Assembly (NCBI GenBank): GCA_004793585.1
Contig: SRZB01000006.1
Location: forward strand, 1 to 64,000
DNA from: Hominisplanchenecus murintestinalis
GTDB lineage: Bacteria; Bacillota; Clostridia; Lachnospirales; Lachnospiraceae
Reading direction: 5' to 3'
Length of the DNA stretch: 64,000 nt
Positions within the stretch are counted from its first letter, which is position 1, and the number at the start of each line of letters is the position of its first letter. A model generated the notes under the pieces. The model was not told where the DNA came from, searched no databases, and was given only the letters and a program-made list of their open reading frames with translations. Below, piece by piece: positions 34,862 through 44,268 of the stretch. The translations under genes were made by a program, and so were the position numbers.

Positions 34862-34893
34862 AAAAAAGCGCCGGCTTATACCTCTGTCGGCGC
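34862..34893 (-). terminator. terminator after the phosphoesterase gene
   Basis: GCGCCG (34868-34873) with CGGCGC (34888-34893), and TTTTTT following on the minus strand. Confidence 0.75.
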
Positions 34894-34931
34894 AATAGCA
34901 ATGTAATGAAAATCTAAAAAACAAACTTTAC

Positions 34932-35543
34932 TCAGATACTTAAATTCTCCTCTTCAATCTCAAACACACATCTCTCATATGCGTTAATCACCTGTGTCGT
35001 CCCATACTTATCATATCTCTTCTGCCGGATTCCATAATTCATATGCATATGCCCGTGGATAAAAAATTTCGGCTTATACTTGTCCATCAGCGTTTTGAAT
35101 ATGCGGAATCCCTGATGCGGAAGGTCGCGTCCGTCATTGAGCTGATATGCCGGGGCATGGGTGAGAAGGATGTCAAAGCCCCCCTTGCGGAGCAGGGAAA
35201 AACGCAGCTTCCGTACCCGGCGCGCCATTTCCCTGTCAGTATACTGATGTTTCCCCGGACGGTAGCGCATCGAACCGCCAAGCCCCAAAATCCTGACCCC
35301 ATTGTACACAAAAATCTTGTCCTCAATGCAGGTGCATCCCTCCGGCGGGTCTTGCTCGTACTTATCATCGTGATTTCCGTGAACATAAAGTACCGGAACT
35401 GTAGCGAGCGTAACGAGGAAAGACAGATATTTCGGATTTAAATCTCCAGCCGAAAGTATTAAGTCAATTCCCTCCAGCTTTCCTTCCTCATAATAATCCC
35501 ACAAATATTTTGATTCTTCATCCGCAACTGCCAATATCTTCAT
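34932..35543 (-). CDS. calcineurin-like metallophosphoesterase
   Basis: 203 residues. Motifs for a two-metal centre are in order: LAVADEES (early Asp), LSAGDLN, HGNHDD, LTHAP and IHGHMH. There is no signal peptide, so it is cytosolic. The small size resembles YfcE/MJ0936-type phosphodiesterases. Its ATG overlaps the stop of the BMP-domain gene as ATGA, so the two proteins are made together. The substrate is unknown. Confidence 0.88.
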   Translation of the reverse strand: MKILAVADEESKYLWDYYEEGKLEGIDLILSAGDLNPKYLSFLVTLATVPVLYVHGNHDDKYEQDPPEGCTCIEDKIFVYNGVRILGLGGSMRYRPGKHQYTDREMARRVRKLRFSLLRKGGFDILLTHAPAYQLNDGRDLPHQGFRIFKTLMDKYKPKFFIHGHMHMNYGIRQKRYDKYGTTQVINAYERCVFEIEEENLSI

Positions 35544-37456
35544 CGGATACTACCTTCCACCAATCCCTGAAGCGAAACCACTGCTTTGGCCTTTTCCACC
35601 AGGGCATCTTTCTGTGGAATTGAACCTATAACATTTTCCGCAAGCCAGTCCATTGTTATGATTTCCTCCGGACTCAATGCCTTCCCGGCGTCTTTCTGCA
35701 CGATGCCCTGCTGAGAATAGAGTATCCCGGAAAACGGGTTAAACTCACCGGAACAAATCGTTTTTTTCAAAAGTTCTATCAGGCGCGCCGTACCGATTGG
35801 AAGATGCTGGGAACAGATGACATCCACGATTCCTGCCGACATGCCCCACCAGTAATTCAGCCCTTTTGTTTCATTAGATGCATCATCATACTTCCATGAT
35901 CCATCCATAATATTCCATATCATCTTTTCGTAAAATTTTCCCCAGTGCCATACCGGCATCGCCAGGCTCCACGGGCCATTTTCCCCCATCCGGTACAGCC
36001 CAAACTGACGGTTCGCACTGTCTGGTGCAATCATATCGCGCCCTGATATATAGCGGATACCCTTTTGGGCAAAACTCTGCTCCACATCATGGTTTTTCAG
36101 CGTAGACCATTCCAGGTAAATCTTCGCCCGGGGATTTACCATTTTTGCACCTAACGCAAACGCATTGATGCTTGCCGCCATTCCGAAAATCGGATAATTT
36201 GCTATATATCCTATTTTTCCGTTCTCAGACAACGCCCCTGCAATGGCTCCCATCAAAAATTTCGGTTCATACATACGTCCGTAATATGTCCGGATATGCC
36301 TATGTGACGTATTTAAAGAACAGTTCAGGATTTTCACCTCCGGATGCTCTATTGCCGCTTTAAGGCTTGCCTTTAAAAATATCGGTGACGTGGTAAAAAT
36401 CAGATTGCTGCCATTCTGAACCGCGGCTTCCAAAAGCTCTTCCGCATTTTCCTCTGAGCCGTTGTCATAACACGCTGTGCTGACCTGGTCCGAAAACATT
36501 TGCTGCAAATGCAGCCTGCCCAGCTCATGAGCATATGTCCATGCCGAAGTTTCCGCCGTTTCTTCATGGATAAACGCCACCTTCTGCTTCGGCACGCTAA
36601 TCGGAAACAAGCGCTCAAAAATATTTTTTTTAATATCTTTCTCATCCGCAGGATCCATCTGAAGTTCGAGGGATTGTTCCGTGCGCAGCAGCTTGAATTC
36701 ATCCCAGGATTTGGCAAGCTTTTCTTTCAGTTCGGCCGCCGTCATATTCTTTATCACTTCATAGCCATACAAACCGATAAAAGACAAAAATGCATCTCCA
36801 GGCAGAACTTCAAGCTTCTTTCCTCCGCGCGCCTCAAATTCTGCACTAAATCGGGTGTAAGCAGAACTAAAATCGAGCTTATCATCATCGCTCCATTCCT
36901 CGTCCGGCCGCTTTCCCAACAGATACTGTAGCTTTGCAAAACTTCCCGGCTGTGAAAACCAGATGTAATTTACTCCTGACAAATGGTAAAAATCCATAAA
37001 TTCATAGTAAATCCGTGTTTCCTTATCCTCTGAATGAGGCGGAATAATACGGGTTACTGTTCCAAGCACCGAAACTGCACCCACAAATTTCAGAACACTG
37101 ACACGCTTATTTCCTTCCTCAATATAAAAACGGTTCATAAATTCATAAGCCTTCACAGGCTCCCGGATTCCTTCATCCAGATGCGCCTGATACAGCGCCA
37201 TCCATTTTGCAGCAAACTCTGTATCTGCTTTCAGCAGCGGATAAAATCCCTTGCTGAACGCGGCGCTCCGCGCAGCGCTTTTCGTGCCCACAATCTGTTC
37301 CGCCGGAATCTGAACAAGCCCCAGAGGAATTCCCCCTGAGGCAGTTATATTTCTTTCCTTTAAAATGTCGTCCAGGACAGCCGGGGTTCCACCTTCTTTC
37401 TTCCCCATCCGATATGCTTTTTCATAATCCACAAGTGCTTCCGATGCTGCCGCCAT
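35540..37456 (-). CDS. cytosolic BMP-domain protein with ParB-like N-terminal region
   Basis: 638 residues with no signal peptide or lipobox. Residues about 40-120 have a ParB-N-like arrangement (GLVQIPAEQIVGT; EPVKAYEFMNRFYIEEGNKRVSVLKF). Residues about 285-600 form a BMP/PnrA-type sugar- or nucleoside-binding fold: KVAFIHEETAETSAW, NLIFTTSPIF, FLMGAIAGALSENGKIGYI, NAFALGAKMVNPRAKIYLEW. BMP proteins normally are exported ABC-transporter receptors; a cytosolic one fused to a ParB-like region suggests a ligand sensor. It has its own -10 box TATAAT, sits 84 bases after the SsuC gene and overlaps the phosphoesterase gene. Confidence 0.8.
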   Translation of the reverse strand: MAAASEALVDYEKAYRMGKKEGGTPAVLDDILKERNITASGGIPLGLVQIPAEQIVGTKSAARSAAFSKGFYPLLKADTEFAAKWMALYQAHLDEGIREPVKAYEFMNRFYIEEGNKRVSVLKFVGAVSVLGTVTRIIPPHSEDKETRIYYEFMDFYHLSGVNYIWFSQPGSFAKLQYLLGKRPDEEWSDDDKLDFSSAYTRFSAEFEARGGKKLEVLPGDAFLSFIGLYGYEVIKNMTAAELKEKLAKSWDEFKLLRTEQSLELQMDPADEKDIKKNIFERLFPISVPKQKVAFIHEETAETSAWTYAHELGRLHLQQMFSDQVSTACYDNGSEENAEELLEAAVQNGSNLIFTTSPIFLKASLKAAIEHPEVKILNCSLNTSHRHIRTYYGRMYEPKFLMGAIAGALSENGKIGYIANYPIFGMAASINAFALGAKMVNPRAKIYLEWSTLKNHDVEQSFAQKGIRYISGRDMIAPDSANRQFGLYRMGENGPWSLAMPVWHWGKFYEKMIWNIMDGSWKYDDASNETKGLNYWWGMSAGIVDVICSQHLPIGTARLIELLKKTICSGEFNPFSGILYSQQGIVQKDAGKALSPEEIITMDWLAENVIGSIPQKDALVEKAKAVVSLQGLVEGSIR

Positions 37457-37540
37457 TTTCCTACCTCCCTGCCGCCATATATTACCTCTATTATATCAAA
37501 TCAGCGCTTTCTTTTCCATGACATTTCCCTGAAATATTCT

Positions 37541-38305
37541 CTAAAGCCCGCGCTTTTTCAGTACGCGGCGCTCCAGGCTTGAGAACACGATTTTATCTAC
37601 CAGTACGCCCACCAGAATAATCACCAGCATTACCCCGGTCACCTGATTAATATCCGCCAGGTCACGCCCGGACATCAGCGTATAGCCCAGTCCTACGTAT
37701 GCAGACATAACCTCTCCAGACATCAGAGCTCTCCACGCAAAAGACCAGGACTGTTTCAGCCCTGCCAGGACTCCCGGAAGCGCCGCCGGCCAGATGACGC
37801 TCAAATAAAGCTGGCGCTTTCCGGCTCCCATCGTCTGCGCTGCCTTAATATAAATGGGAGGAACCGTCCGAATAGCATTTTCTATCGCCAAAGACACACT
37901 AAACGTAGAACCGATAACAATTACGAACAAAATAGACGCTTCGCCAAGCCCGAACCACAGAATAGCAAAAGGAACCCAGCATACGCTCGGCAGGGACTGG
38001 ACGCCATTCAGGAAAGGTTTCAGGTTACGGTTAAAATAATCTGAAGATGAAATTAAAATCCCCAGCAGCGTACCCACAACAAGGGAAATAACAAATCCCA
38101 AAACCACACGGCGCAGGCTGTATGCCGTCGCTTTCCAAAGCGTCCCGTTTCCCAGCATTTTCCCCAGGCTTTCCACTACGCCCAGAGGTGAAGGCATCGC
38201 ATAGGATTTCCACCATCCCAACACACCGGTGCCCAAGGTGTAGATAATCTGCCAGGCAAGAAGCAGCAGCATGGCAAACAATATGCTGCTAAGCCATTTT
38301 TTCAT
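37541..38305 (-). CDS. SsuC/TauC-type ABC permease
   Basis: 254 residues from ATG 38305; other in-frame starts at 38311 and 38326 are possible. About six membrane segments occur, and the permease coupling motif EAS...IKAAQTMGAGKRQLYLSVIWPAALPG is clear. The family imports nitrate, sulfonate, taurine or thiamine precursors. The start lies inside the ATPase gene end. Its exact substrate cannot be read from sequence. Confidence 0.92.
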   Translation of the reverse strand: MKKWLSSILFAMLLLLAWQIIYTLGTGVLGWWKSYAMPSPLGVVESLGKMLGNGTLWKATAYSLRRVVLGFVISLVVGTLLGILISSSDYFNRNLKPFLNGVQSLPSVCWVPFAILWFGLGEASILFVIVIGSTFSVSLAIENAIRTVPPIYIKAAQTMGAGKRQLYLSVIWPAALPGVLAGLKQSWSFAWRALMSGEVMSAYVGLGYTLMSGRDLADINQVTGVMLVIILVGVLVDKIVFSSLERRVLKKRGL

Positions 38306-39071
38306 GGTCATATTCTTCTTTTGCAAATTTCTCCACCTCCCTCTCTACACAGCTCAAAATATTATGGCGTACTTCTAAGAATTCTACAGCATCATTGCGT
38401 CTAGGCCTCGGCAGCCCTACCTGAAAAATTTCTTTAATGCAGCCTGGGTTATCAGACAGCACTACGATACGATCTGCCAAAAACACTGCTTCCTCCACAC
38501 TATGGGTCACAAAAATCACTGTTTTCCCCGTCTCTTCCCAGATGCGTTCCAAATCCGCTCTGAGCTTATTTGTTGTCTGCTTATCCAAAGCCGAAAACGG
38601 CTCATCCATCAAAAGTACCGGCCCATCCAGGCAGAGAGAACGCGCCAGAGCCGTCCGCTGACGCATACCGCCGGAAATCTCATGCACGCTATATTCCCGA
38701 AATTCCCAAAGCTGCACCATTTTCAGATAATGCTCTGCCCTACGGTTCTGCTCCTCTTTCGGAACCCCCATCATTTTCATGCCAAATTTCACATTTTCCA
38801 TCACATTTAACCACGGGAACAGCGCATGTTCCTGGAACATCACCACTCTGTCTGCCCCCGGAGCCGTAATCTTCTTCTCATCCAGGAAAATCTCTCCATC
38901 CGTCGGAAAGTCCAGCCCTGCAATAATATTCAGCAGCGTCGATTTCCCGCAGCCCGAAGGCCCTACGACACAGATGAATTCTCCCTGTTCAACCGAAAGC
39001 GAAATATCTTTTAATGTTTCCTTCATGGAACCCTCAAATGTCCGGCTCACATTTTTAATCTCCAAAGCCAT
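38289..39071 (-). CDS. SsuB/TauB-type ABC ATPase
   Basis: 260 residues with Walker A GPSGCGKST, Q-loop MFQEHALFPWL, signature SGGMRQRTALARSL, Walker B VLLMDEPFSALD and switch His in VTHSVEEAV. This is the NitT/TauT subfamily that energises import with the adjacent permease and lipoprotein. It lies 14 bases after the lipoprotein gene. Confidence 0.94.
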   Translation of the reverse strand: MALEIKNVSRTFEGSMKETLKDISLSVEQGEFICVVGPSGCGKSTLLNIIAGLDFPTDGEIFLDEKKITAPGADRVVMFQEHALFPWLNVMENVKFGMKMMGVPKEEQNRRAEHYLKMVQLWEFREYSVHEISGGMRQRTALARSLCLDGPVLLMDEPFSALDKQTTNKLRADLERIWEETGKTVIFVTHSVEEAVFLADRIVVLSDNPGCIKEIFQVGLPRPRRNDAVEFLEVRHNILSCVEREVEKFAKEEYDHEKMA

Positions 39072-39085
39072 TTCAAATCTCCCCT

Positions 39086-40093
39086 CTACTCCCCAATATC
39101 CGCCGCTATCTGCTCGGAAAGCGCAGTATTTATAAAGCCGTCTTCGGGAAGTGCACTGATAAATCCCTGCTCATAAGAAGTATCCGCAAACTTGTACAGC
39201 GCTTCTTGATTTAACGACGTAGTGACGTTCGTCCTGGAAAATGCCCCAAGTACCGTCTCTTTCTCATAAGCATGCCCCGTCAACGCTTCAAGCTCTGAAA
39301 TCATCGCATCCGCAGAACTTTCCAAATTATTATTAATCTCGTTTGTTACTTCTTGGTGCGCTTTGAGAAACTCTTCCACTACTTCCGGATGCTCTTCCAT
39401 ATATTCATTTCTCACTACCACTACTGCTACCGGATAATCGCCGTTCAGATAAATATCCTGATAATCCAGAAGCAGATCCACATTATCCGAAGCGGTCAGA
39501 ATTGTCCCCCAAGGCTCCGGAACCAGTGCGGCGTCAACTGTCCCCTGGTCAAACATATTCTGGAGATTTGCGTTTTCCACTGCGACCACCTCTACGGTTC
39601 CCCCTGCGGAAACAGGTGCAAGCTGATTTTCTGAAAGAAGATTCAGAAGGCATAGATGCTGCGTATTCCCAATCTGCGGAATCGCCACGGTCTTTCCCGC
39701 TAAATCCGAAACTGATTCGATATCTGAATCAGAGCCTTTCACCAGCACCGCACCCGCGTCTGCAGCGTTGGCAATTACCGTCACATCCCCCTCCGATTTC
39801 ACATTTCCATTAATCGCCGGAACCGGCCCAATATATCCGATATCTACCTCGCCTGCAAAAATCGCTTCTACTTCAGAAGATCCTGCCGTAAAGGTATTCC
39901 ATGTCACTTCATACTCATCCCCAAGCTTGCTTTCCAAGATATTCCCGTTCTTCATAACCAGAGCCTGTGCATGAGTAATATTAGGAAAACATGCCATCCT
40001 AAGTTGTGTTCCTTCCCCTTTCCCAGAACCGCATCCCGCCAGCATGACCGCTGCACCCAGCGCCAAGAAAACGTTTGCTCTATGTTTTTTCAT
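39086..40093 (-). CDS. SsuA/ThiY-type ABC substrate-binding lipoprotein
   Basis: 335 residues with signal peptide and lipobox MLAGC. The NMT1/SsuA fold is visible in LRMACFPNITHAQALV, VDIGYIGPVPAING, KTVAIPQIGNTQH, DAALVPEPWG and YPVAVVVVRNEYMEEHP. It would bring a small substrate to the SsuB/C pair. By family, likely ligands are aliphatic sulfonates, taurine or nitrate; sequence alone does not decide. The CDS start contains one of two LacI-type operators. Confidence 0.92.
   Translation of the reverse strand: MKKHRANVFLALGAAVMLAGCGSGKGEGTQLRMACFPNITHAQALVMKNGNILESKLGDEYEVTWNTFTAGSSEVEAIFAGEVDIGYIGPVPAINGNVKSEGDVTVIANAADAGAVLVKGSDSDIESVSDLAGKTVAIPQIGNTQHLCLLNLLSENQLAPVSAGGTVEVVAVENANLQNMFDQGTVDAALVPEPWGTILTASDNVDLLLDYQDIYLNGDYPVAVVVVRNEYMEEHPEVVEEFLKAHQEVTNEINNNLESSADAMISELEALTGHAYEKETVLGAFSRTNVTTSLNQEALYKFADTSYEQGFISALPEDGFINTALSEQIAADIGE
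40067..40078. promoter_or_regulatory. LacI-type operator 1, inside 5' end of the ssuA-like gene
   Basis: GAAAACGTTTGC, near-palindromic around a central CG, with a perfect inner AAACGTTT. It overlaps codons 6-9 of the lipoprotein gene. The exact reverse complement is at 40197-40208, 130 bases away. Confidence 0.65.
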
Positions 40094-40113
40094 AAATATT
40101 CCTCCGTTTTTCC

Positions 40114-40175
40114 TTGTGTTTTGATTCGCCTTTCTCTATAATGTATATCATATATACAAAATTATTCACATTCAA
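40114..40175. promoter_or_regulatory. overlapping divergent promoters of ssu operon and lacI-type gene
   Basis: Plus: TTGTGT (40114-40119), 17 bases, TATAAT (40137-40142). Minus: TTGAAT (40170-40175), 17 bases, TATGAT (40147-40152). The two -10 elements face each other within 16 bases, so one repressor could block both. Confidence 0.6.
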
Positions 40176-40196
40176 GGAGATTTTAAGCAAACGTTT

Positions 40197-40208
40197 TCTC
40201 ACAAAGCA
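40197..40208. promoter_or_regulatory. LacI-type operator 2, in leader of the lacI-type gene
   Basis: GCAAACGTTTTC, the exact reverse complement of operator 1, located between the plus-strand promoter and the start codon of the regulator gene. Confidence 0.65.
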
Positions 40209-40263
40209 TGATCTTTTAAACGCAACAACATCAAACACCAATGCAAATCCAAGGAGGGTTTTT

Positions 40264-41241
40264 ATGTCTCTAAAAAAAATTGCCGAAATGACCGGAGTAT
40301 CTGTCTCTACCGTCTCCCGCGTGCTGAACAACAAAGAGTACAACTGCGCCTCCCCTGAACTGAAAAACCGAATCTGGGAAGCGGCAGAAAAAATCCACTA
40401 TGTGCCAAACGAAAATGCCCGCAGCCTTCAGCGCGGAAACCGCAGGCTGCTTCCGGCCCCCAGACGCAGGCTGGCTATTATTCTAGGGCGTTTTGATTCT
40501 TTAAAAAAAGACCCCTTTTTTTCTGAACTTTTCCGCAGCGTAGAACAGGAAATTTTTGCAAATGAATGCATCATCTCAGCCTTTCTCACCGCTGCTGAAC
40601 TGTATAGAAAAGAGCTTCCCTCCGCAGACGGTTTCATAATCTTCGGGCGAAGCTCTGAGAGCCTGCTGAAACATATCCAGAAAACCACAAAAAACATCAT
40701 CGCCATCGACCGAAACCCTACCGCTTTCGAGATTGACGAGGTCGTGTGCGATGGCAAAGAAGCCGCCGTTCTTGCCATGGAATACCTAATCAGCAAAGGG
40801 CATGAAAAAATCGGCTACATCGGGGACTGTTCCTACGAAGCCCGCTATGTAGGGTACTGCGACTCTCTCATCCGACATAAGCTTCCCCTGGACTACTCTG
40901 CCATTCGCCCCACAGACCAGACCAGCCGCAGCGGTTACGAAGCAATGAAAGAGCTGCTGGCACAAGGCGGCCTTTCTGCCGTACTCTGCGCAAACGACGC
41001 CACCGCCCTGGGCGTTATACAGGCATTTCAGGACTGCCCCACGCCTCCCATAGACCTGATCTCCATCGACAACATCCAGGCCGCGGAAGAAGTCTCCCCC
41101 CTCCTCACCACTGTCAACATCCCCAAAGAAGATATGGGAAAAATGGCGGTAAAAATCCTGCTGGACCGCATAGGACACGGGCACACCGAAACTATGCGGA
41201 TTGTGTTTCCGCCAAGGCTTGTGAGGAGGGAAAGCTGTTAA
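40264..41241 (+). CDS. LacI-family transcriptional regulator
   Basis: 325 residues from ATG 40264 (MSLKKIAEMTG), with AAGGAGG upstream; an earlier in-frame start at 40114 lies in the promoter. The LacI helix-turn-helix and hinge are complete (SVSTVSRVLNNKEY ... YVPNENARSL). The effector domain continues with RRLAIILGRFDS, NIIAIDRNP, KIGYIGDCSYEARYVGY, CANDATALG and STVNIPKEDMG-like TTVNIPKEDMG. It is divergent from the SsuABC operon and two identical operator-like sites flank the promoters, so it probably represses both. LacI control of a sulfonate-type transporter is uncommon; the ligand may be a sugar derivative. Confidence 0.93.
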   Translation: MSLKKIAEMTGVSVSTVSRVLNNKEYNCASPELKNRIWEAAEKIHYVPNENARSLQRGNRRLLPAPRRRLAIILGRFDSLKKDPFFSELFRSVEQEIFANECIISAFLTAAELYRKELPSADGFIIFGRSSESLLKHIQKTTKNIIAIDRNPTAFEIDEVVCDGKEAAVLAMEYLISKGHEKIGYIGDCSYEARYVGYCDSLIRHKLPLDYSAIRPTDQTSRSGYEAMKELLAQGGLSAVLCANDATALGVIQAFQDCPTPPIDLISIDNIQAAEEVSPLLTTVNIPKEDMGKMAVKILLDRIGHGHTETMRIVFPPRLVRRESC

Positions 41242-41247
41242 TAACCA

Positions 41248-41278
41248 GGGGGAGAGTAAAAAACTCTCCCCCCTTTCA
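41248..41278 (+). terminator. terminator after LacI-type gene
   Basis: GGGGGAGAGT (41248-41257) pairs perfectly with ACTCTCCCCC (41263-41272), followed by CTTTCATTTCC. The tail is weak but the stem very strong. Confidence 0.8.
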
Positions 41279-41283
41279 TTTCC

Positions 41284-41457
41284 TCACACAAACCGATTTT
41301 CTTTCTCGTCGTAATGATAATCTATCGCCTCCATCTGCCGCACCAGCTGTTCCCGGTTCATGCCCCGGCAGGTGCAGAGCATCTCCAGCGAATCATAATG
41401 ATCCCGCAGTAGCGTATTCACATAGCTCAAGAGTATCATCGGGTCTTTTGGTATCAT
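41284..41457 (-). CDS. DUF4250 family protein
   Basis: 57 residues from ATG 41457, preceded by GGAGGGAAAAG. MIPKDPMILLSYVNTLLRD and the end AIDYHYDEKENRFV match the short DUF4250 proteins common in Firmicutes. The pattern looks like a small helix-turn-helix-like fold of unknown role. It follows clpB by ten bases and would be transcribed with it. Confidence 0.85.
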   Translation of the reverse strand: MIPKDPMILLSYVNTLLRDHYDSLEMLCTCRGMNREQLVRQMEAIDYHYDEKENRFV

Positions 41458-41467
41458 CTTTTCCCTC

Positions 41468-44050
41468 CTATTTTCTCACAGCCGCCGGCCTTCCGTTCAG
41501 AATGTCAATGAGAACCGTATCATCCGCACGGACTTCTCCTGAGAGTATCAGCCGCGCCGCGAGCGTCTCCACATGTTTCTGTAGAAAACGTTTCAGCGGC
41601 CTTGCCCCGTAAGCCGGGTCATAACCTCCTTCTATCATATATGCTTTTGCAGTCTCCGTCAACTCTAAGGAAATCTCCTGGGCAGCCAGACGTTTATTCA
41701 AATCTTTCATCATCAGATCCACGATGATTCCAATGTTCGCTTTTGTGAGCGGTTTGAACATAATTGTCTCATCCAGGCGGTTCAGGAATTCAGGCCGGAA
41801 ATGATTTCTCAAATCTTCCATCACCAGCTTTTCCGCCCCCTCGTCAATTTCCCCATCTTCGCCGATTCCTTCAAGAAGATAGGCGGAACCGATATTGGAA
41901 GTCATAATCAAGATCGTATTCTTAAAGTCCACCGTCCTTCCCTGGGAATCCGTGATGCGTCCGTCATCCAAAACCTGGAGCAGCACATTGAATACGTCAG
42001 GGTGGGCTTTCTCAATCTCATCAAACAACACGACAGAATAAGGCTTCCTGCGGACTGCTTCTGTAAGCTGTCCGCCCTCCTCATATCCCACGTATCCCGG
42101 AGGCGCCCCAATCAGCCTGGACACAGAATATTTCTCCATATACTCGCTCATATCAATACGCACCATATTCTGTTCATCGTCAAACAGGCTCGCCGCCAGC
42201 GCTTTGGCAAGCTCAGTCTTTCCAACTCCGGTCGGTCCCAGGAATAGGAAAGAACCGATAGGCTTTGTCGGGTCTTTAATACCCGCTTTCGAGCGGAGGA
42301 TGGCTTCTGTCACTTTCGTCACCCCGTCGTCCTGGCCGACAACCCGTCTGTGCAGTTCATCGTCAAGGTGCAGGATTTTACTCCTCTCACCTTCTGTCAG
42401 CTTCGCTACCGGAATTCCCGTCCATCTCGAAATAATCCTGGCAATCTCCTCGTCTGTGACGCTCTCATGAACAAGAGATAAATCCTGGCTTTTTACTTTT
42501 TCTTCCTCTATGGCAAGCTGCTGCTGCAGTTTTGGCAGCTCCCCATACTGGAGCTCCGCCGCCCGGTTCAAATCATAATTCCGCTGAGCCTTTTCAATCT
42601 CTTTATTCATATTTTCAATCTGCTCACGCAGCTTCGAGAGATTTTCCACGGAATGTTTTTCATTGTCCCACTGTGCTTTTCTGGCGTTAAACACATCCCT
42701 CTGTTCTGCCAGCTCCCGCTGCAGCGCCTCCAGCCTGTCCTGGCTGAGTTTATCTGTCTCTTTTTTCAGAGCCGCCTCTTCAATTTCCATCTGCATAATA
42801 CGTCTCTGCAGTTCATCCAGCTCTGTAGGCATGGAATCCAGCTCCGTCTTAATCAGCGCGCACGCCTCATCCACCAGGTCAATCGCTTTATCCGGCAGGA
42901 AACGGTCGGAAATATAGCGGTGCGACAGCGTTGCCGCCGCTACCAGCGCGCCGTCCGTAATTTTCACGCCATGATAAACCTCATACCGTTCTTTCAGCCC
43001 TCTGAGAATGGAAATCGTGTCTTCCACAGACGGTTCATCCACCATGACCGGCTGGAAACGCCTCTCCAGGGCGGCGTCTTTCTCAATATACTGACGGTAT
43101 TCGTCCAGAGTAGTCGCACCGATACAGTGCAGCTCTCCCCGCGCCAGCATAGGCTTGAGCATATTTCCGGCATCCATCGCGCCTTCCGTTTTTCCCGCCC
43201 CTACAATCAAGTGCAGTTCATCAATAAATAAAATGATTTCACCTTCACTTTTTCTGACTTCCTCCAGGACTGCCTTCAGACGTTCTTCAAATTCTCCCCG
43301 GTACTTCGCGCCGGCCACCAGAGCGCCCATGTCCAAAGCAAAAATCTTCTTATTTTTCAGTCCTTCCGGTACATCCCCGCGAACAATACGCTGCGCAAGC
43401 CCTTCCACGGCAGCAGTTTTTCCCACTCCCGGTTCTCCAATCAGTACCGGATTGTTTTTTGTCTTTCTTGATAAAATACGGATAACATTCCGGATTTCCG
43501 AATCACGCCCGATAACCGGATCCAGTTTCTGGTTTCTCGCCTTTTCTACCAAATCCTGCCCATACTTATTCAGCGTATCGTAGGTTGCCTCTGGATTATC
43601 GCTGGTAACCCTCTGGTTTCCCCGCACCGTCGAGAGCGCCTGCAAAAAACGTTCCCTCGTAATGCCATACTCCTTAAAAATCTCTTTCATTCCCTGGTTC
43701 GGATAGCGCAGCAAAGACAAAAACAGGTGCTCCACCGACACATACTCGTCTCCCATAGCTTTCGCCTCATCCTCAGCGCTCACCAGTACCTTATTCAGAT
43801 ATTGCCCGATATAAACCTGCCCGCCGGAAACCTTTGTACGCTTATTCAACGCCTTATCCAGTGTACCTGCAAAATGTTCCGTCTGAATCTCCATCTTTTC
43901 CAACAGTTTTACAATCAGGCTGTCTTCCTGGTTCATCAGGCTGTACAGAAGATGCTCTTGCTCAATTTCCTGATTTCCATACTCATATGCTACTTTCTCC
44001 AGCTCATTCACTGCCTGTAATGATTTTTGGGTAAATTTGTTGATATTCAT
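41468..44050 (-). CDS. clpB: ATP-dependent chaperone ClpB
   Basis: 860 residues, the usual length. The N domain (residues 1-150) binds aggregates. The first AAA+ domain carries Walker [11 protein letters not shown] long coiled coil, rich in Glu, Arg and Gln, runs over about 400-530 and marks ClpB. The second AAA+ domain has GPTGVGKTE, and the C-terminus has YGARPLKRF. The protein unfolds aggregated proteins with DnaK. There is no CIRCE element upstream; control may rely on another repressor. Confidence 0.97.
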   Translation of the reverse strand: MNINKFTQKSLQAVNELEKVAYEYGNQEIEQEHLLYSLMNQEDSLIVKLLEKMEIQTEHFAGTLDKALNKRTKVSGGQVYIGQYLNKVLVSAEDEAKAMGDEYVSVEHLFLSLLRYPNQGMKEIFKEYGITRERFLQALSTVRGNQRVTSDNPEATYDTLNKYGQDLVEKARNQKLDPVIGRDSEIRNVIRILSRKTKNNPVLIGEPGVGKTAAVEGLAQRIVRGDVPEGLKNKKIFALDMGALVAGAKYRGEFEERLKAVLEEVRKSEGEIILFIDELHLIVGAGKTEGAMDAGNMLKPMLARGELHCIGATTLDEYRQYIEKDAALERRFQPVMVDEPSVEDTISILRGLKERYEVYHGVKITDGALVAAATLSHRYISDRFLPDKAIDLVDEACALIKTELDSMPTELDELQRRIMQMEIEEAALKKETDKLSQDRLEALQRELAEQRDVFNARKAQWDNEKHSVENLSKLREQIENMNKEIEKAQRNYDLNRAAELQYGELPKLQQQLAIEEEKVKSQDLSLVHESVTDEEIARIISRWTGIPVAKLTEGERSKILHLDDELHRRVVGQDDGVTKVTEAILRSKAGIKDPTKPIGSFLFLGPTGVGKTELAKALAASLFDDEQNMVRIDMSEYMEKYSVSRLIGAPPGYVGYEEGGQLTEAVRRKPYSVVLFDEIEKAHPDVFNVLLQVLDDGRITDSQGRTVDFKNTILIMTSNIGSAYLLEGIGEDGEIDEGAEKLVMEDLRNHFRPEFLNRLDETIMFKPLTKANIGIIVDLMMKDLNKRLAAQEISLELTETAKAYMIEGGYDPAYGARPLKRFLQKHVETLAARLILSGEVRADDTVLIDILNGRPAAVRK

Positions 44051-44103
44051 AAATAGCCTCCTCTCTGAGTGAGCCTTGCTTATTTTTATTTGTTCTATAA
44101 CTA

Positions 44104-44131
44104 CTATAACATACTTTTTTTAAAATGCAAG
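44104..44131 (-). promoter_or_regulatory. promoter of clpB
   Basis: Minus strand: TTGCAT (44126-44131), 16-base spacer, TATAGT (44104-44109), 54 bases before the start. Confidence 0.6.
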
Positions 44132-44157
44132 CCTTTTTTTCATTCTTACAAAAATCT

Positions 44158-44202
44158 AAAAAACTACTGACTGCGCATATAAAACGCTCAATCAGTAGTT
44201 TT
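44158..44202. terminator. terminator between GNAT gene and clpB
   Basis: AAAACTACTGA and TCAGTAGTTTT form an eleven-base stem with A and T runs on both sides. It ends the ptsI-GNAT transcript before clpB. Confidence 0.8.
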
Positions 44203-44268
44203 CTGCTTTTTCTATGGAAATAATCATAAGAAATACTGCAAAATCTGCCTTCGAAAATTCACGCGGCA

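Noticed and set aside
44051..44160. Search for a CIRCE or CtsR operator at clpB
   Set aside because: No TTAGCACTC-type inverted repeat or tandem heptamer is visible.
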